DNA of 64,000 nt from Deinococcus psychrotolerans (GCF_003860465.1 NZ_CP034183.1:512501-576500); one strand, 5' to 3'. Shown: positions 37,205 through 47,326, counted from the first letter of the stretch. Program-made: numbers and translations. Notes: generated from the sequence alone by a model not told the origin.

Positions 37205-37576
37205 TTACTGACTGCTCACGCTAAACGGGAGGCCGGTGCTCTGCCGCCCGTTGACTTCGATATACAGCCAGCTTCCGCCGGCCGGGGCGTTCGCCGGGAC
37301 GTTGAAGACGATTTCGCTGTCGGTCCACGACACCACCGACGCTGCGGGAATCAGGTAGCCGCCTGAGCCGTTTTCGTCCGCGCCCAAACGGATACGCCCG
37401 GTGGCAGGGCCGCCGAGGTAGCGGCCCTGAATCATCACGGCCGCGCCTTTGGCCGTGCCGGACGAGACTTTGACCAAAACCGGCGTTTGGGTCACGCCCA
37501 TCACCGTACCGACACGCGGCGCACACGAAGAGAGTGTGCCCACCAACAATAAAGAACCCAGCAAGAATATACGCAT
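37205..37576 (-). CDS. IPT/TIG-like small lipoprotein
   Basis: The protein has 123 residues from ATG 37576, with GGAGG seven bases upstream. The signal peptide ends in LSSC (lipidated Cys near 18). The mature part is a single immunoglobulin-like IPT/TIG domain: VLVKVSSGTAKGAAVMIQG, RYLGGPATGRIRLG, VVSWTDSEIVFNVPANAPAG, and a C-terminal VNGRQSTGLPFSV. Such domains mediate envelope protein contacts; a specific role cannot be given. It diverges from the lipid kinase gene, 34 bp away. Confidence 0.8.
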   Translation of the reverse strand: MRIFLLGSLLLVGTLSSCAPRVGTVMGVTQTPVLVKVSSGTAKGAAVMIQGRYLGGPATGRIRLGADENGSGGYLIPAASVVSWTDSEIVFNVPANAPAGGSWLYIEVNGRQSTGLPFSVSSQ

Positions 37577-37598
37577 GACTTTGCCTCCGTCTCCGCAG

Positions 37599-37604
37599 TC
37601 TAAT
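37599..37604 (+). promoter_or_regulatory. -10 box TCTAAT, leaderless lipid kinase
   Basis: TCTAAT, then GGCTGG and ATG at 37611. It matches TATAAT at five of six positions and sets the start of the kinase gene. Confidence 0.5.
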
Positions 37605-37610
37605 GGCTGG

Positions 37611-38543
37611 ATGAACGCCAAGCCTACCCCCCCCAAACGCGCCCTGCTGATCTTCAATCCCAAATCCGGTAAAGGGCCGAGTCCGCTGCCGCGCTTTATC
37701 GCCGCGCTGGGTGAAAAAGGCTGGCACGTCGACGCCGAGGAACTTCCCCAAAAAGGTGAGCTGGTAACCCTGCTGAGCAGCGCCGAGCACTACAGCGCCG
37801 TGATCGCGGCAGGCGGCGACGGCACCGTCAGCAGCATCGCTTATGTTCTCAGAAACCGGGGCGTGCCGCTGCTGGCTTACCCGGCAGGCACGGCAAATTT
37901 GATTGCCCAAAACTTGAACTTGCCGGAAGACCCACAGGAGCTGGCACAGGTGGTGGATGAACTCAGAGCCGTTTCTATCGATCTGGGCGAGCTGAGCGTC
38001 GCGGGCAAATCGCACGGCTTCGTGCTGCTGGCAGGCGCAGGAGCGGACGCGGCCATGATCGAAGGCGCAGAAGGCCTCAAAGACCGGCTGGGCGTGTTCG
38101 CTTACGTGGTCAGCGCCCTCAAGCAGCTGAGTCCCAAGACCACCACCTTCCACTTGACCCTCGACGGCAAAGCACAGGACGTGGACGCCATGGCGGTGAT
38201 GGTCGCCAACTTCGGGATGGCCAATTTCCGTTTGCCGATTGCGCCGGGGGTCAGCCCCAATGACGGGCAGTTCGCGGTACTGGTGCTCAAAGCCGGATCG
38301 GTTTTGGAGCTCCTGCCCAATTTGCTCGACTCGCTGCGGGCCAAGCTCAATTTGGGCGAGCCGGTGTTCGGTAAAAATATCGATGTTTTTTCGGCCAGTG
38401 AAGTGGAGGTCAGCACCGAGGAACCGTTTCCTCTTCAGTACGACGGCGAGATTCATGACGAAACCACGCCGTTTACCGCCCGCGTTTTACCGAAAGCGGC
38501 GCTGCTGCTGACTGGGGCGAGTCAGGAAGAATTGGAGACTTGA
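37611..38543 (+). CDS. Diacylglycerol/lipid kinase family protein (YegS/DgkB type)
   Basis: The protein has 310 residues from ATG 37611; an in-frame ATG at 37575 is less likely because it overlaps the divergent lipoprotein start. The catalytic domain opens with ALLIFNPKSGKG and has AAGGDGTVSS and YPAGTANLIAQNL, the ATP and catalytic motifs of the DAGK family. A C-terminal beta domain has DGQFAVLVLK and LQYDGEIH. It phosphorylates diacylglycerol or a related lipid, cycling lipids released by envelope synthesis. Inverted repeats lie just after it, then the recombinase unit. Confidence 0.9.
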   Translation: MNAKPTPPKRALLIFNPKSGKGPSPLPRFIAALGEKGWHVDAEELPQKGELVTLLSSAEHYSAVIAAGGDGTVSSIAYVLRNRGVPLLAYPAGTANLIAQNLNLPEDPQELAQVVDELRAVSIDLGELSVAGKSHGFVLLAGAGADAAMIEGAEGLKDRLGVFAYVVSALKQLSPKTTTFHLTLDGKAQDVDAMAVMVANFGMANFRLPIAPGVSPNDGQFAVLVLKAGSVLELLPNLLDSLRAKLNLGEPVFGKNIDVFSASEVEVSTEEPFPLQYDGEIHDETTPFTARVLPKAALLLTGASQEELET

Positions 38544-38554
38544 GGAAGTGGACG

Positions 38555-38610
38555 GACTCACACCAGCACAACTTAAACGGTTGACCTTAAAACCCCTGCT
38601 GGTGTGAGTC
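38555..38610. repeat. 14-bp inverted repeat after the lipid kinase gene
   Basis: GACTCACACCAGCA (38555-38568) and its exact complement (38597-38610) flank a 28-nt loop that itself has CAAC/GTTG arms. It can act as a terminator, but the loop is long and no T run follows. Its place before a recombinase gene also allows a recombination or binding site. Confidence 0.6.
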
Positions 38611-38650
38611 TCTCTTAGGTTCTATAATTTCACTTATGAAACCTAAGAGA
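38611..38650. promoter_or_regulatory. Recombinase promoter inside an 11-bp inverted repeat
   Basis: TCTCTTAGGTT (38611-38621) and AACCTAAGAGA (38640-38650) flank a perfect TATAAT (38623-38628). The right arm lies in the mini-ORF. A dimeric protein bound here would block transcription; the mRNA would hold only the right arm. Confidence 0.7.
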
Positions 38651-38659
38651 TTCCATTGA
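38636..38659 (+). CDS. Leaderless 7-residue mini-ORF coupled to the recombinase
   Basis: TATAAT, seven bases, then ATG AAA CCT AAG AGA TTC CAT TGA encodes MKPKRFH. Its TGA overlaps the TTG start of the recombinase as TTGA (38656-38659). A ribosome could load on the leaderless end and restart at the weak TTG. The peptide itself probably does not matter. The arrangement is read from sequence; translation is inferred. Confidence 0.6.
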   Translation: MKPKRFH

Positions 38660-39687
38660 CCAGTTCAACCAGTTCTGCTCTCGTTCTGGCTTCCCGCTGG
38701 GCTTCGGCGTCTAATCGCCGCCGTGAAGGCCTCCGGGCGGCGCATTCCCAAGACGCTGAGGTTCTCACCGATCTGCTCCACACCTACTTGCGGCTTAAAT
38801 CCAGCAAAGGCGGACGCATCAGCGAGTTGACCCTAGCGCACTACGCCGAGTCGCTCAGAAAGTTTTTGGCGTTTACAGGGCCAGCCGCGTCGCCGCAACA
38901 TGCGCTGACCCAACTCGAACCGGAGGTCTTTGAAGTCTGGCTCTTGGACTTACAGGCACAGGGGCTGTCGGCATCCAGCGTCAAACGCCACTTCTACGGC
39001 GTGCGGAATATGATGCGGGCTTTGGTGTGGGCCGATGTTTTAAAAATTGATCCCAGCACCAGCGTGCGCCCACCAGCTGAGAGCGAGGCGGCCCACAGCC
39101 GCAAGTCGGCCCTCAGCGCGGCGACGTTTAGAGCCCTCTTGGCTTTGCCCGCCGCCGAGCATCCCAGTGACCCCACCCGCGCGGCCCGCGATTACGCTTT
39201 GCTGCTGCTGGGCGGTCAATTTGGGTTGCGGGCTGCCGAATTGGTCGGACTGAATCTGGACGACCTCGACCTTAGCCTCGGTCACGTGGTGGTGCGCGGC
39301 AAAGGCAAAAAGACTCGGCAGGTGCCGCTCACTGCGCGGGCCCTGGGAGCGCTCGGCATTTGGTTGCGCCTGCGCCAAAGCCTGGTCAGCGCTTCGCCCG
39401 CGCTGCTGTTCTCGCTGAGTCACCGCAACGCGGGTGGGCGGTTGACCACCAAAGGAGCTCGGGATATTGCCGGACGGTATTACCTTGCTCTTGGGCTGCC
39501 GCCTGCGCTGTGGGGCCTGCATACGCTGCGGCGCACGGCGGGAACGCAGCTGTACAGAGCCACCCGTGACCTGCACGTGGTGGCTGACGTACTGGGACAC
39601 GCTTCGGTGAACACCAGTGCAATTTACGCCAAGATGGACGCTTCAATTCGGCGGGAGGCCTTGGTGGCGGTTGAGGGGTTGGAGTAA
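38656..39687 (+). CDS. Tyrosine recombinase/integrase, Xer-like
   Basis: The protein has 343 residues from TTG 38656. A SAM-like core-binding domain (about 35-140) precedes the catalytic domain with Arg192 ([11 protein letters not shown]), the beta-turn Lys ([12 protein letters not shown]), HTLRRT (His289, Arg292), LGHASVN (His315) and Tyr324 (YAKM). All active residues are present. It resembles XerC/XerD in size and motif spacing, but the N-terminal 30-residue extension is not typical. No att site, integrase partner or mobile cargo is seen, so a housekeeping chromosome-resolution role is as likely as mobility. It converges with lnt. Confidence 0.92.
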   Translation: MTSSTSSALVLASRWASASNRRREGLRAAHSQDAEVLTDLLHTYLRLKSSKGGRISELTLAHYAESLRKFLAFTGPAASPQHALTQLEPEVFEVWLLDLQAQGLSASSVKRHFYGVRNMMRALVWADVLKIDPSTSVRPPAESEAAHSRKSALSAATFRALLALPAAEHPSDPTRAARDYALLLLGGQFGLRAAELVGLNLDDLDLSLGHVVVRGKGKKTRQVPLTARALGALGIWLRLRQSLVSASPALLFSLSHRNAGGRLTTKGARDIAGRYYLALGLPPALWGLHTLRRTAGTQLYRATRDLHVVADVLGHASVNTSAIYAKMDASIRREALVAVEGLE

Positions 39688-39703
39688 AGGGATGTCGTAT
39701 ATA

Positions 39704-41158
39704 TTACTGGGTACGGCGGCAGTCGAGCCTGAGTGCGTAGCCGAGCAGCAGCAGCGCGGCGATCAGGGCTGGAACGTCGCCCAGACGCATATAAAGGGTG
39801 GTGGCGCTCAGGAGCGGATATTCGGCGTGAAGGACGCCTTCGCCTTCGGTGAGGGTTTGCACCGGCTCACCGAGATCATTGATCACGGCAGCGACCCCTT
39901 TGTTGACGCTCCTGAGCACGTAGCGCCGCGTTTCGATGGCCCGCACCCGGCCCATGTCGAAGTGCTGCCAGACGCCCCAGCCGGTGTACCAGCCGTCATT
40001 GCTAACATTGACCAAGACCTGCGCTCCCTGAAGGGCCATCTGCCGGGCAACGTGAGCCACGATGCTGTCGTAGCAGATATAAACGCCGTAAAGCACGCGC
40101 CCGAGCGGAATGGGCGCGTAGGACTGACCAGGAAACTGGGGATTGAAGCTGCCCAGATTCAGCGATTGGTAGATTGAGCTGTAAAGCCCGTTGAGCGCCC
40201 CACTCAGCGGGAAATACTCGCCCATCGGCACCGGGTGGGCTTTGTCGAAGCTGCCGGTGATGCGCTGCCCGTCCCAGCCGATCGCGGTATTGCGCGGATA
40301 CTGATACATGCCGTAGAGGCCGGGTGCAGGAACTTCTCCAATGCGCTCCGGATACAGCAAGGCGGTTTCGCTCCAGACCGTCACCTCACCCGCTCGGCGC
40401 TGCTGGCTGAGCTGGAGCTGAGCTTGCCACTGCTGATCGAAGTCTTGGCCAGTGACTTTGGCAAACGAATCGAGATTGGTGCGGAGTAAGAGCGCCTTGG
40501 CGGGCGGCCCCTCCCCTGCCGTGCGGGTCAGGCCGTAGCCGAGGGCCGCCAGCCACAGCGCGGCCATCAGTGCAGCGGGGCGCGGATTTTTGACTCGCAT
40601 GAGTGTGACCAGCGCCGCTGCCGAAGCGGTCAGAAGCGCGGTCAGCAGCAGCACGCCGCCGAGGTCGGCCACCTGAATGAGTGGGGTTCTCAGGAAGGTG
40701 TACCCGAGTCCCGACCAGGGAAAAGCCAGCGCCCCCAGCGTCCTGAGCCATTCCAGAATCACCCAGCCGCCCGCCAGTCCCCACAAGCGGCCCTGCGGCG
40801 TTTTGAAGGCGGCAGCGACCAAGAACGCCATCAGCGCCCAGAAGATGCCTTCCAGTACGAACAGCAGCGATAACGTTAGCGCCGAGAGCGGCCACGCCAG
40901 CACCAAAGGCAAGCTGCCGTCTTTGGACATCAGGTCTTGCATAAAGACCACCAGCCAAAAGAGCTGGGCGGCAAAAAAAGCGCTGATGGCGATCAACGTC
41001 TGCAACGTGAGTTGTTTGACGCTGGGCTGGCGGCTGAGATGCCCAAGCAAAAGGGCGAGGGGGAAAACGGTCAAAGCGCTCCAAGCCAGCGGCAGACCGC
41101 ACAGAGCCAGACACACGCCGAAAGCGGCGGATAAAACAGCGGGGGGAAGGCGCGGCAT
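39704..41158 (-). CDS. lnt: Apolipoprotein N-acyltransferase
   Basis: The protein has 484 residues. Several N-terminal membrane helices (about 1-195) carry a nitrilase-like catalytic domain. The triad is seen in VWSETALLYP (Glu), FDKAHPVPMGEYFP (Lys) and VYICYDSIV (Cys). The enzyme adds the third acyl chain to lipoproteins at the membrane. Two or three lipoprotein genes in this window are possible substrates. The ATG has a -10-like TACACT nine bases upstream. The 3' end faces the recombinase gene, 16 bp apart. Confidence 0.93.
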   Translation of the reverse strand: MPRLPPAVLSAAFGVCLALCGLPLAWSALTVFPLALLLGHLSRQPSVKQLTLQTLIAISAFFAAQLFWLVVFMQDLMSKDGSLPLVLAWPLSALTLSLLFVLEGIFWALMAFLVAAAFKTPQGRLWGLAGGWVILEWLRTLGALAFPWSGLGYTFLRTPLIQVADLGGVLLLTALLTASAAALVTLMRVKNPRPAALMAALWLAALGYGLTRTAGEGPPAKALLLRTNLDSFAKVTGQDFDQQWQAQLQLSQQRRAGEVTVWSETALLYPERIGEVPAPGLYGMYQYPRNTAIGWDGQRITGSFDKAHPVPMGEYFPLSGALNGLYSSIYQSLNLGSFNPQFPGQSYAPIPLGRVLYGVYICYDSIVAHVARQMALQGAQVLVNVSNDGWYTGWGVWQHFDMGRVRAIETRRYVLRSVNKGVAAVINDLGEPVQTLTEGEGVLHAEYPLLSATTLYMRLGDVPALIAALLLLGYALRLDCRRTQ

Positions 41159-41167
41159 CAGCTTTGA

Positions 41168-41173
41168 AGTGTA
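41168..41173 (-). promoter_or_regulatory. -10 box TACACT upstream of lnt
   Basis: TACACT on the minus strand lies nine bases before the lnt ATG, with no SD. Confidence 0.4.
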
Positions 41174-41229
41174 GCAAGGGCCCAGATGTGGAAAAATGGG
41201 CGTGTAGGGAAAAGGTCAAGCTGGGAAGC

Positions 41230-41259
41230 TGTCAATGCGGCCGCTCCTTGAGGTAATCT
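41230..41259 (+). promoter_or_regulatory. Promoter of phosphoesterase-like gene, TGTCAA-N18-TAATCT
   Basis: TGTCAA (41230-41235) and TAATCT (41254-41259) are 18 bp apart, and the TTG start follows nine bases after the -10 box. Confidence 0.5.
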
Positions 41260-41268
41260 GGGCTTACC

Positions 41269-41976
41269 TTGCGAATTGCTTTTATCAGTGACCTCCACAG
41301 CAATATTCACGCGCTGACTTCAGTGCAGCGGTTTTTGAGCGAACATATCGTCAACTCGGTGGTGGTGGTGGGCGATTTGGTCGGCTACGGTGCGTCGCCC
41401 GGGCCAGTCATCGACTTCGTGCAGCAAGCAGGCTGGAAAGTCGGCCTCGGCTCGAGCGATTTGCGGGTGTCGATGGCGTTCGGTGAGCGCGAATCGCGGC
41501 GCGGGATCGCCGATCAGGTTCTGAACTGGACACGCGAAACCCTCGCACCGGAGCAGCTCGAATACCTGCGCCGTTTGCCGGTGGGCGGACGGATTATGAC
41601 GCCAGTCGGGCGCATTCGTTATTTTCACGGTGCGCCGCACGACCCCGAGGCCCGCCTCGATTTGATGGCCCCCGAGGCCCAGATGCAGGAACTGGCCGAG
41701 CAGCTCAGCTCACGGGTGGTCGTCTCGGCGGGCACCCACGTGCCGTTTGTGCGCACCATCGGCGACACCATTTTTATCGATCCCGGTTCGGTGGGCCTGA
41801 GCCTGAATCACGAACCCGGCGCGGACGTGATTATCATCGACGCCGCTGGTCGCAGGCCCAAAGTCAGCATGCACAAAGTGCCGTATGACTACTCGTCGGC
41901 GGCTTTCGACATCATGGCCTGGAATTTGCCGCCAGTGATTGCCGACGTGATCCGCAGCGGGAAGATGGGGAGTTGA
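41269..41976 (+). CDS. Calcineurin-like phosphoesterase fold, metal site partly lost
   Basis: The protein has 235 residues from TTG 41269. The opening [14 protein letters not shown] (Asp8, His10) and [13 protein letters not shown] (Asp36) match YfcE-like phosphodiesterases, as does YFHGAPHDP and FIDPGSVGL. The GNHD motif reads GSSD, losing the Asn and the catalytic His. The late GHTH reads SAGTH, so one His is missing as well. Dimetal hydrolysis is thus doubtful. It may be a binding protein or an altered enzyme. It stands before gap but with 180 bp between and no sign of co-transcription. Confidence 0.75.
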   Translation: MRIAFISDLHSNIHALTSVQRFLSEHIVNSVVVVGDLVGYGASPGPVIDFVQQAGWKVGLGSSDLRVSMAFGERESRRGIADQVLNWTRETLAPEQLEYLRRLPVGGRIMTPVGRIRYFHGAPHDPEARLDLMAPEAQMQELAEQLSSRVVVSAGTHVPFVRTIGDTIFIDPGSVGLSLNHEPGADVIIIDAAGRRPKVSMHKVPYDYSSAAFDIMAWNLPPVIADVIRSGKMGS

Positions 41977-42025
41977 GGCAAGGGATGTGCGCCAACAGGT
42001 GCATACCTCTCGCTCCTTCCCGAAG

Positions 42026-42040
42026 GTGTACCGAGTACAC
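42026..42040. promoter_or_regulatory. Palindrome GTGTAC-CGA-GTACAC upstream of gap
   Basis: A perfect 6+3+6 palindrome is followed by GGTACC at 42051-42056. TACACT (42036-42041) and TAAACT (42082-42087) are possible -10 boxes nearby. It could be a glycolytic repressor site. Confidence 0.35.
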
Positions 42041-42099
42041 TTGTCCAGTTGGTACCGACGCCGACTTGACGAAGCTGCGGTAAACTGGTGGTTGAGTGA

Positions 42100-43152
<1,053 letters not shown>

Positions 43153-43236
43153 GTTAAGCAAATCGAACGTTGAGTCGTGAAGGGTGGGCTATGGGTGAAA
43201 ACAGCTCATGGCCCATCACCTTTGTAAGGAGTAAAC

Positions 43237-44406
43237 ATGAAGAACTTAGATTCGTTGAATGTGAAGGGCAAGCGCGTACTGGTTCGGGTGGATTACAATG
43301 TGCCGATCAAGGGCGGCGTGATTCAAGACGACACCCGCATCACCGCGTCTTTGCCCACCTTGCAGGCGCTGCTGGCCAGCGGCGCGTCACTGGTGCTGAT
43401 GAGCCATTTGGGACGGCCCAAAGCGGGCCCCGATCCGAAATACAGCCTCGCGCCTGTGGCACAGGCACTGAGCAAGGTGCTGGGCCTGCCGGTCAAGTTC
43501 ATTGCCAGCTTGCCGAGCAGCCCTGAAACCTTGGCGGCGGTGCAGGCGCTGGGGAGCGGCGAAGTGGCCCTCTTAGAAAACGTGCGATTTGAAGCGGGCG
43601 AAGAGAAAAACGATCCGGCCCTCGCCCTCAAGCTGGCCCAGTTGGGCGACGCCTTCGTGCTGGACGCTTTCGGCAGCGCCCACCGCGCCCACGCTTCGGT
43701 GAGCGGCGTGGCCGGCAAGTTGCCGCACGCCGCCGGAAGCCTGCTGCAAACCGAAGTGGACGCGCTGGATAAACTGATTAACAACCCCGCGCACCCGTAT
43801 GTGGTGATTATCGGCGGAGCCAAAGTCAGCGACAAGATCAAGGTCATCGAGAACTTGCTGCCGAAGGTGGACAAACTGCTGATCGGCGGCGGCATGGCTT
43901 ACACCTTCATCAAGTCGCGCGGCGGCCAGATCGGCCAGAGCATTCACGAAGACGACCAATTGGCTTTGGCGGGGCGCTTGCTCAGCGAGTACGCCGATAA
44001 AATCATGCTGCCCACCGACGTGATTGCCGCCGACGCTTTTGACGAGACCGCCAACACCAAAGTGGTGCCGAGTGACCAGATTCCTGACGGCTGGCAAGGC
44101 TTGGACGCTGGCCCCGAAACCGTGAAGGCCTACATCGCCGCGCTTCAGGGCGCAAAAACCGTGTTTTGGAACGGGCCGCTGGGCGTCTTTGAATTTGCCA
44201 AATTCGCGGGCGGCACCAACGCGGTGGCTGGGGCGGTGGCCGAGTTGGGCGCGGATACTTACAGCGTGGTGGGCGGCGGCGATTCGGTCAGCGCCATCAA
44301 CAAGAGCGGTCAGGCCAGCAAAGTCTCGCACGTCTCCACCGGCGGCGGGGCCAGCTTGGAGCTGCTGGAAGGTCAGCCGCTGCCGGGCGTCGAAGCAATG
44401 AAGTAA
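43237..44406 (+). CDS. pgk: Phosphoglycerate kinase
   Basis: The protein has 389 residues. AAGGAG precedes the ATG by five bases. [33 protein letters not shown] and the late [13 protein letters not shown] are the substrate and nucleotide sites. It makes ATP and 3-phosphoglycerate from 1,3-bisphosphoglycerate. The stop TAA overlaps the next gene's ATG (TAATG at 44404-44408). Confidence 0.98.
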   Translation: MKNLDSLNVKGKRVLVRVDYNVPIKGGVIQDDTRITASLPTLQALLASGASLVLMSHLGRPKAGPDPKYSLAPVAQALSKVLGLPVKFIASLPSSPETLAAVQALGSGEVALLENVRFEAGEEKNDPALALKLAQLGDAFVLDAFGSAHRAHASVSGVAGKLPHAAGSLLQTEVDALDKLINNPAHPYVVIIGGAKVSDKIKVIENLLPKVDKLLIGGGMAYTFIKSRGGQIGQSIHEDDQLALAGRLLSEYADKIMLPTDVIAADAFDETANTKVVPSDQIPDGWQGLDAGPETVKAYIAALQGAKTVFWNGPLGVFEFAKFAGGTNAVAGAVAELGADTYSVVGGGDSVSAINKSGQASKVSHVSTGGGASLELLEGQPLPGVEAMK

Positions 44407-45536
44407 TGACGCAGCGGCAGACCCTGCTTTGTCTGGTTCTCAGCGTGGCCGCGCTGTCGGGTCAGGCCTGCGCGGATTATCTCAAAGGGCAGCAAGCCTA
44501 CGACGCTGGACGGTATGCGGAGGCCTTGCCTGAATTCCAAACGTCGTTTCGACAAGGCGACATGCGGGCTGCGGCCAGCTTGGGCGTGATGTACCGAAAT
44601 GGTCAGGGCGTGCCGCGTAATGTGTACCTTGCTAAGCAGCGCTTTACCCAAGCGGCCCAGAGTGGAAATGCCAAAGCCCAAAACGGTTTGGGCAACTTGT
44701 TCAAGGAAGGCCAGGGGGTAAGAGTCAACCGCGCCGCCGCCCTGCGCTGGTATCAGAAGGCGGCGGCGCAGGGGTATCCGCCGGCCATCTACAACGTGGG
44801 GCTGTGGTACAGCTCGGCGGGCGACGACGCAGCGGCGGCCCAGTGGTACACCAAAGCGGCGACTTTAAACTACCCCGCCGCACAGATCAATCTGGGCAAT
44901 CTTTACCTTGAGGGCAAAGGAGTCGGCAAAGACGCGGCGCGAGCCATTGCTTTCTTTCAGGCCGCTGCTGATCAGCGAGCGCCGATGGCGTTGATTCGGC
45001 TGGGCACCGTCTATAAAGATGGACTGGGCGTTGCGAAAAATTATGCCAAAGCGGCCAAGTACTTTGAGCAGCCCGCCACGCTCGGCGACGTGTACTCGCA
45101 GGCCAGTTTAGGCTGGCTTTCCTACCAGACCCGGCAGTATCAAGAAGCGTTTGTCTGGTCTGATCTGGCCGCCCGGCAAGGAGACAAGTACGCTCAGCAC
45201 ACGCTCGGTATCTTGTACGAGGGCGGCTTCGGCACCGCTCGAGATCTCGGCAGGGCCGGGGTGTGGTATTAAAAAAGTGCAGAGCAGGGCTACCCCCTCG
45301 CCTCGGCCCGACTCGGCCACCTGCTTTTGGATCAAAAAAAGTACCCCGAGGCGTTTAAATACAATGCCTTTGCCGCGCAGCGGGGCAATGCCTATGGGCA
45401 AGGTCAACTCGGGTACATGTATGAAGCCGGTCTAGCCACGAGAAAATCAATCGACTCAGCGGTAAAGTGGTACAGGCTCGCAGCGCAACAAGGTGATCCA
45501 TACTCCATCAGCCGCTTAAAGGAACTGGGGAAATAA
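44406..45536 (+). pseudogene. Sel1-repeat secreted protein interrupted by an in-frame stop
   Basis: A signal peptide (about 1-23, ending ACA) leads into at least eight Sel1-like repeats (YLAKQRFTQAAQSGNAKAQN and others, 36-residue period). At 45270-45272 a TAA interrupts the repeat at WY-stop-KSAEQGYPLA, where other repeats have a Gln or Lys codon; CAA to TAA is the simplest change. The same frame continues with two more repeats to 45536. The product is either cut at 288 residues or read through to 376. Sel1 proteins serve as scaffolds, often outside the cell. Its place between pgk and tpiA is unusual. Confidence 0.75.
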
Positions 45537-45538
45537 CC

Positions 45539-46285
45539 ATGAAAAATCTACTCGCGCTCAACTGGAAAATGAACAAGACACCTTCGGAAGCCGTGCAGTG
45601 GGCCAAAGAGTTACGGGCCGCCTTGCCGCAGACCTCGGCGGAGCTGGCGATCATGGCTCCCGCGATTGCCCTCCAGGGCCTGAGCTTGGAACTTAAAGAC
45701 AGTCCGGTCAAGCTGGGCGCTCAGGACATCTCGGCGCATGAATCCGGCGCGTACACCGGCGAAATCAGCGCGGCAATGCTCAAAGATGTGGGCGCGATGT
45801 ACGCGGTGGTGGGCCACTCCGAGCGGCGCGAGTATCACGGCGAAAGCTCGCAAATCGTGGCGGCCAAAGCAGCAGCGGCTATTGCAGGCGGCTTGGTGCC
45901 GATCATCTGCGTCGGCGAGGGCTTGGACGTGCGCGAAAAAGGCGAGCAGGTGGCCTACACCTTGGATCAGTTGCGCGATTCGCTTTCGCAGGTGCCGGTG
46001 TTGGGCGCGGATCAAATCGTGATCGCTTATGAGCCGGTATGGGCAATTGGCACCGGAAAAACCGCCACCGCCGCCGACGCCGGCGAAATGGCCGACGCGA
46101 TTCGCGGGGCGCTCGGCGGGCTGTACCGTGAGTACGCCGACGGCGTGCGGATTTTGTACGGCGGCAGCGTCAAGCCTGCCAACATTGCTGAGATCTGCGC
46201 CCAGACGAATGTCAACGGCGCACTGGTCGGTGGCGCGAGCTTGGACGTCGCCTCGGTGGTGGGTTTGGCCGCCGCGCTGAGCTGA
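45539..46285 (+). CDS. tpiA: Triose-phosphate isomerase
   Basis: The protein has 248 residues. [15 protein letters not shown] holds the Asn/Lys, VVGHSERRE the catalytic His, and [13 protein letters not shown] the catalytic Glu. [11 protein letters not shown] binds phosphate. The gene starts two bases after the broken Sel1 reading frame. A hairpin terminator ends the glycolytic run. Confidence 0.98.
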   Translation: MKNLLALNWKMNKTPSEAVQWAKELRAALPQTSAELAIMAPAIALQGLSLELKDSPVKLGAQDISAHESGAYTGEISAAMLKDVGAMYAVVGHSERREYHGESSQIVAAKAAAAIAGGLVPIICVGEGLDVREKGEQVAYTLDQLRDSLSQVPVLGADQIVIAYEPVWAIGTGKTATAADAGEMADAIRGALGGLYREYADGVRILYGGSVKPANIAEICAQTNVNGALVGGASLDVASVVGLAAALS

Positions 46286-46294
46286 ACGTGAACG

Positions 46295-46320
46295 GCGGGG
46301 AGAAGTCGGCCCCGCTTTTT
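46295..46320 (+). terminator. Rho-independent terminator after tpiA
   Basis: GCGGGG (46295-46300) pairs with CCCCGC (46310-46315), followed by TTTTT. Confidence 0.75.
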
Positions 46321-46416
46321 CAGGAGGAAGCAAGTGATTCTCTTCACTTACTATTAAACTTGTGAAATAAAGTTTTAAGAGTAGACGGCACCTTCAAGGA
46401 AGGGGCGTTGCGCCGT

Positions 46417-46422
46417 TAGACT
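46417..46422 (+). promoter_or_regulatory. -10 box TAGACT, leaderless Cof-type gene
   Basis: TAGACT, seven bases and ATG at 46430, without an SD. Confidence 0.6.
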
Positions 46423-46429
46423 GCTCAGC

Positions 46430-47224
46430 ATGTTGCAGATGATTTGTGTGGATGTAGACGGCACCCTCGTCGGAACCGGCAATCAAGTGTTGCCGGAAGT
46501 CTGGGAAGCGCTTAAAGATGCGCGGCTCGCGGGAATCAGAATCGTATTGTGTTCGGGCCGACCCGCTGTGGGACACGCGCTGGAGTATGCCAAGCGGCTC
46601 GATCCTGACGGCTGGCACGTCTTTCAAAATGGAGCCAGCATTGTCAAGGTGGACACCGGCGAGTCGCGCAGTGAGGAATTGCCGCACGATTTGTTGGTCG
46701 GCCTCGTTGAAAAAGCGCGGGCGACGGAGCGAATTTTAGAAACATACACAGACCGCGAATACGCTGTGGAAGACACGTCGCCAGTCTCGGCGGAACACGC
46801 CAAGCTGCTGGGCGTACCGTTCCAGCCACGTGATTTGCTGAGCCTCAGCGGGATGGTGGTGCGGGCGCAGTGGCTGATTCCTTACGCCGAAAAAGACGCG
46901 CTGCTGAGTGAGGCGCACGACGGCTTGCAACTTCATCCGGCCAGCAGTCCGGTGATGCCGCAGACCCTGTTTGTCAGCGTCACCCGTGACGGCGTGAATA
47001 AAGGCAGCGCTATTCGGAAAGTGGCGGGCTTTTACGGCTTTGATCTGGGGCGCGTGATGATGGTCGGTGACGGCCACAACGACGTGACGGCGCTGGAGGT
47101 GGTCGGCTATCCGGTGGCGATGGGCAACGCCGATAAAGAAGCGCGGGCGGCGGCCAAGTACCATGTGGGCGATGTGGACAGCGGCGGATTGGTGGAAGCG
47201 GTGGAGCTGGCAATGAAGGAATGA
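46430..47224 (+). CDS. Cof-type HAD phosphatase
   Basis: The protein has 264 residues. [10 protein letters not shown] holds the nucleophile Asp, IVLCSGRP is motif [16 protein letters not shown] holds the Lys, and [14 protein letters not shown] is motif IV. A large C2 cap fills the middle, as in Cof/YidA proteins. These hydrolyse sugar phosphates, pyridoxal phosphate or thiamin precursors; the substrate is not predictable. It is a single gene with its own leaderless promoter, after the tpiA terminator. Confidence 0.92.
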   Translation: MLQMICVDVDGTLVGTGNQVLPEVWEALKDARLAGIRIVLCSGRPAVGHALEYAKRLDPDGWHVFQNGASIVKVDTGESRSEELPHDLLVGLVEKARATERILETYTDREYAVEDTSPVSAEHAKLLGVPFQPRDLLSLSGMVVRAQWLIPYAEKDALLSEAHDGLQLHPASSPVMPQTLFVSVTRDGVNKGSAIRKVAGFYGFDLGRVMMVGDGHNDVTALEVVGYPVAMGNADKEARAAAKYHVGDVDSGGLVEAVELAMKE

Positions 47225-47309
47225 GTGGAAGGTGGCGGTTTTTGCGGTGTTGTCTGCCGCAGGAAAAGCAACCCCCTACTTCCTACTGACCACGATCTGT
47301 TCCCCTCTT

Positions 47310-47326
47310 TTACGTCTTGACCATAA
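47310..47326. promoter_or_regulatory. RDRM, DdrO operator of ddrA
   Basis: TTACGTCTTGACCATAA is a 17-bp near-palindrome that keeps the outer TTAyG...CATAA arms of the radiation/desiccation response motif. It overlaps the -35 box. In Deinococcus the repressor DdrO binds such sites until IrrE cleaves it after DNA damage. Confidence 0.8.

Noticed and set aside
38555..38650. A dif site beside the Xer-like recombinase
   Set aside because: The sequences do not match known dif half-sites with a 6-8 bp centre. The repeats are better read as hairpin and operator.
40386..41219. Long minus-strand frame overlapping lnt in another frame
   Set aside because: High-GC shadow; Arg/Ala/Pro-rich composition and complete overlap with a well-supported enzyme.
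42058..42087. TTGACG-TAAACT as the gap promoter
   Set aside because: The spacer is only about nine bases, too short for a sigma-70 promoter; TAAACT alone is kept as a possible -10 box.
43153..43236. Riboswitch or attenuator before pgk
   Set aside because: Only an imperfect hairpin is seen, without a T run or a known aptamer motif; noted under gap instead.
46381..46465. 12-bp direct repeat GTAGACGGCACC at 46381 and 46454
   Set aside because: The second copy codes for the invariant DVDGT of the HAD motif, so it is constrained; the first copy is probably chance.
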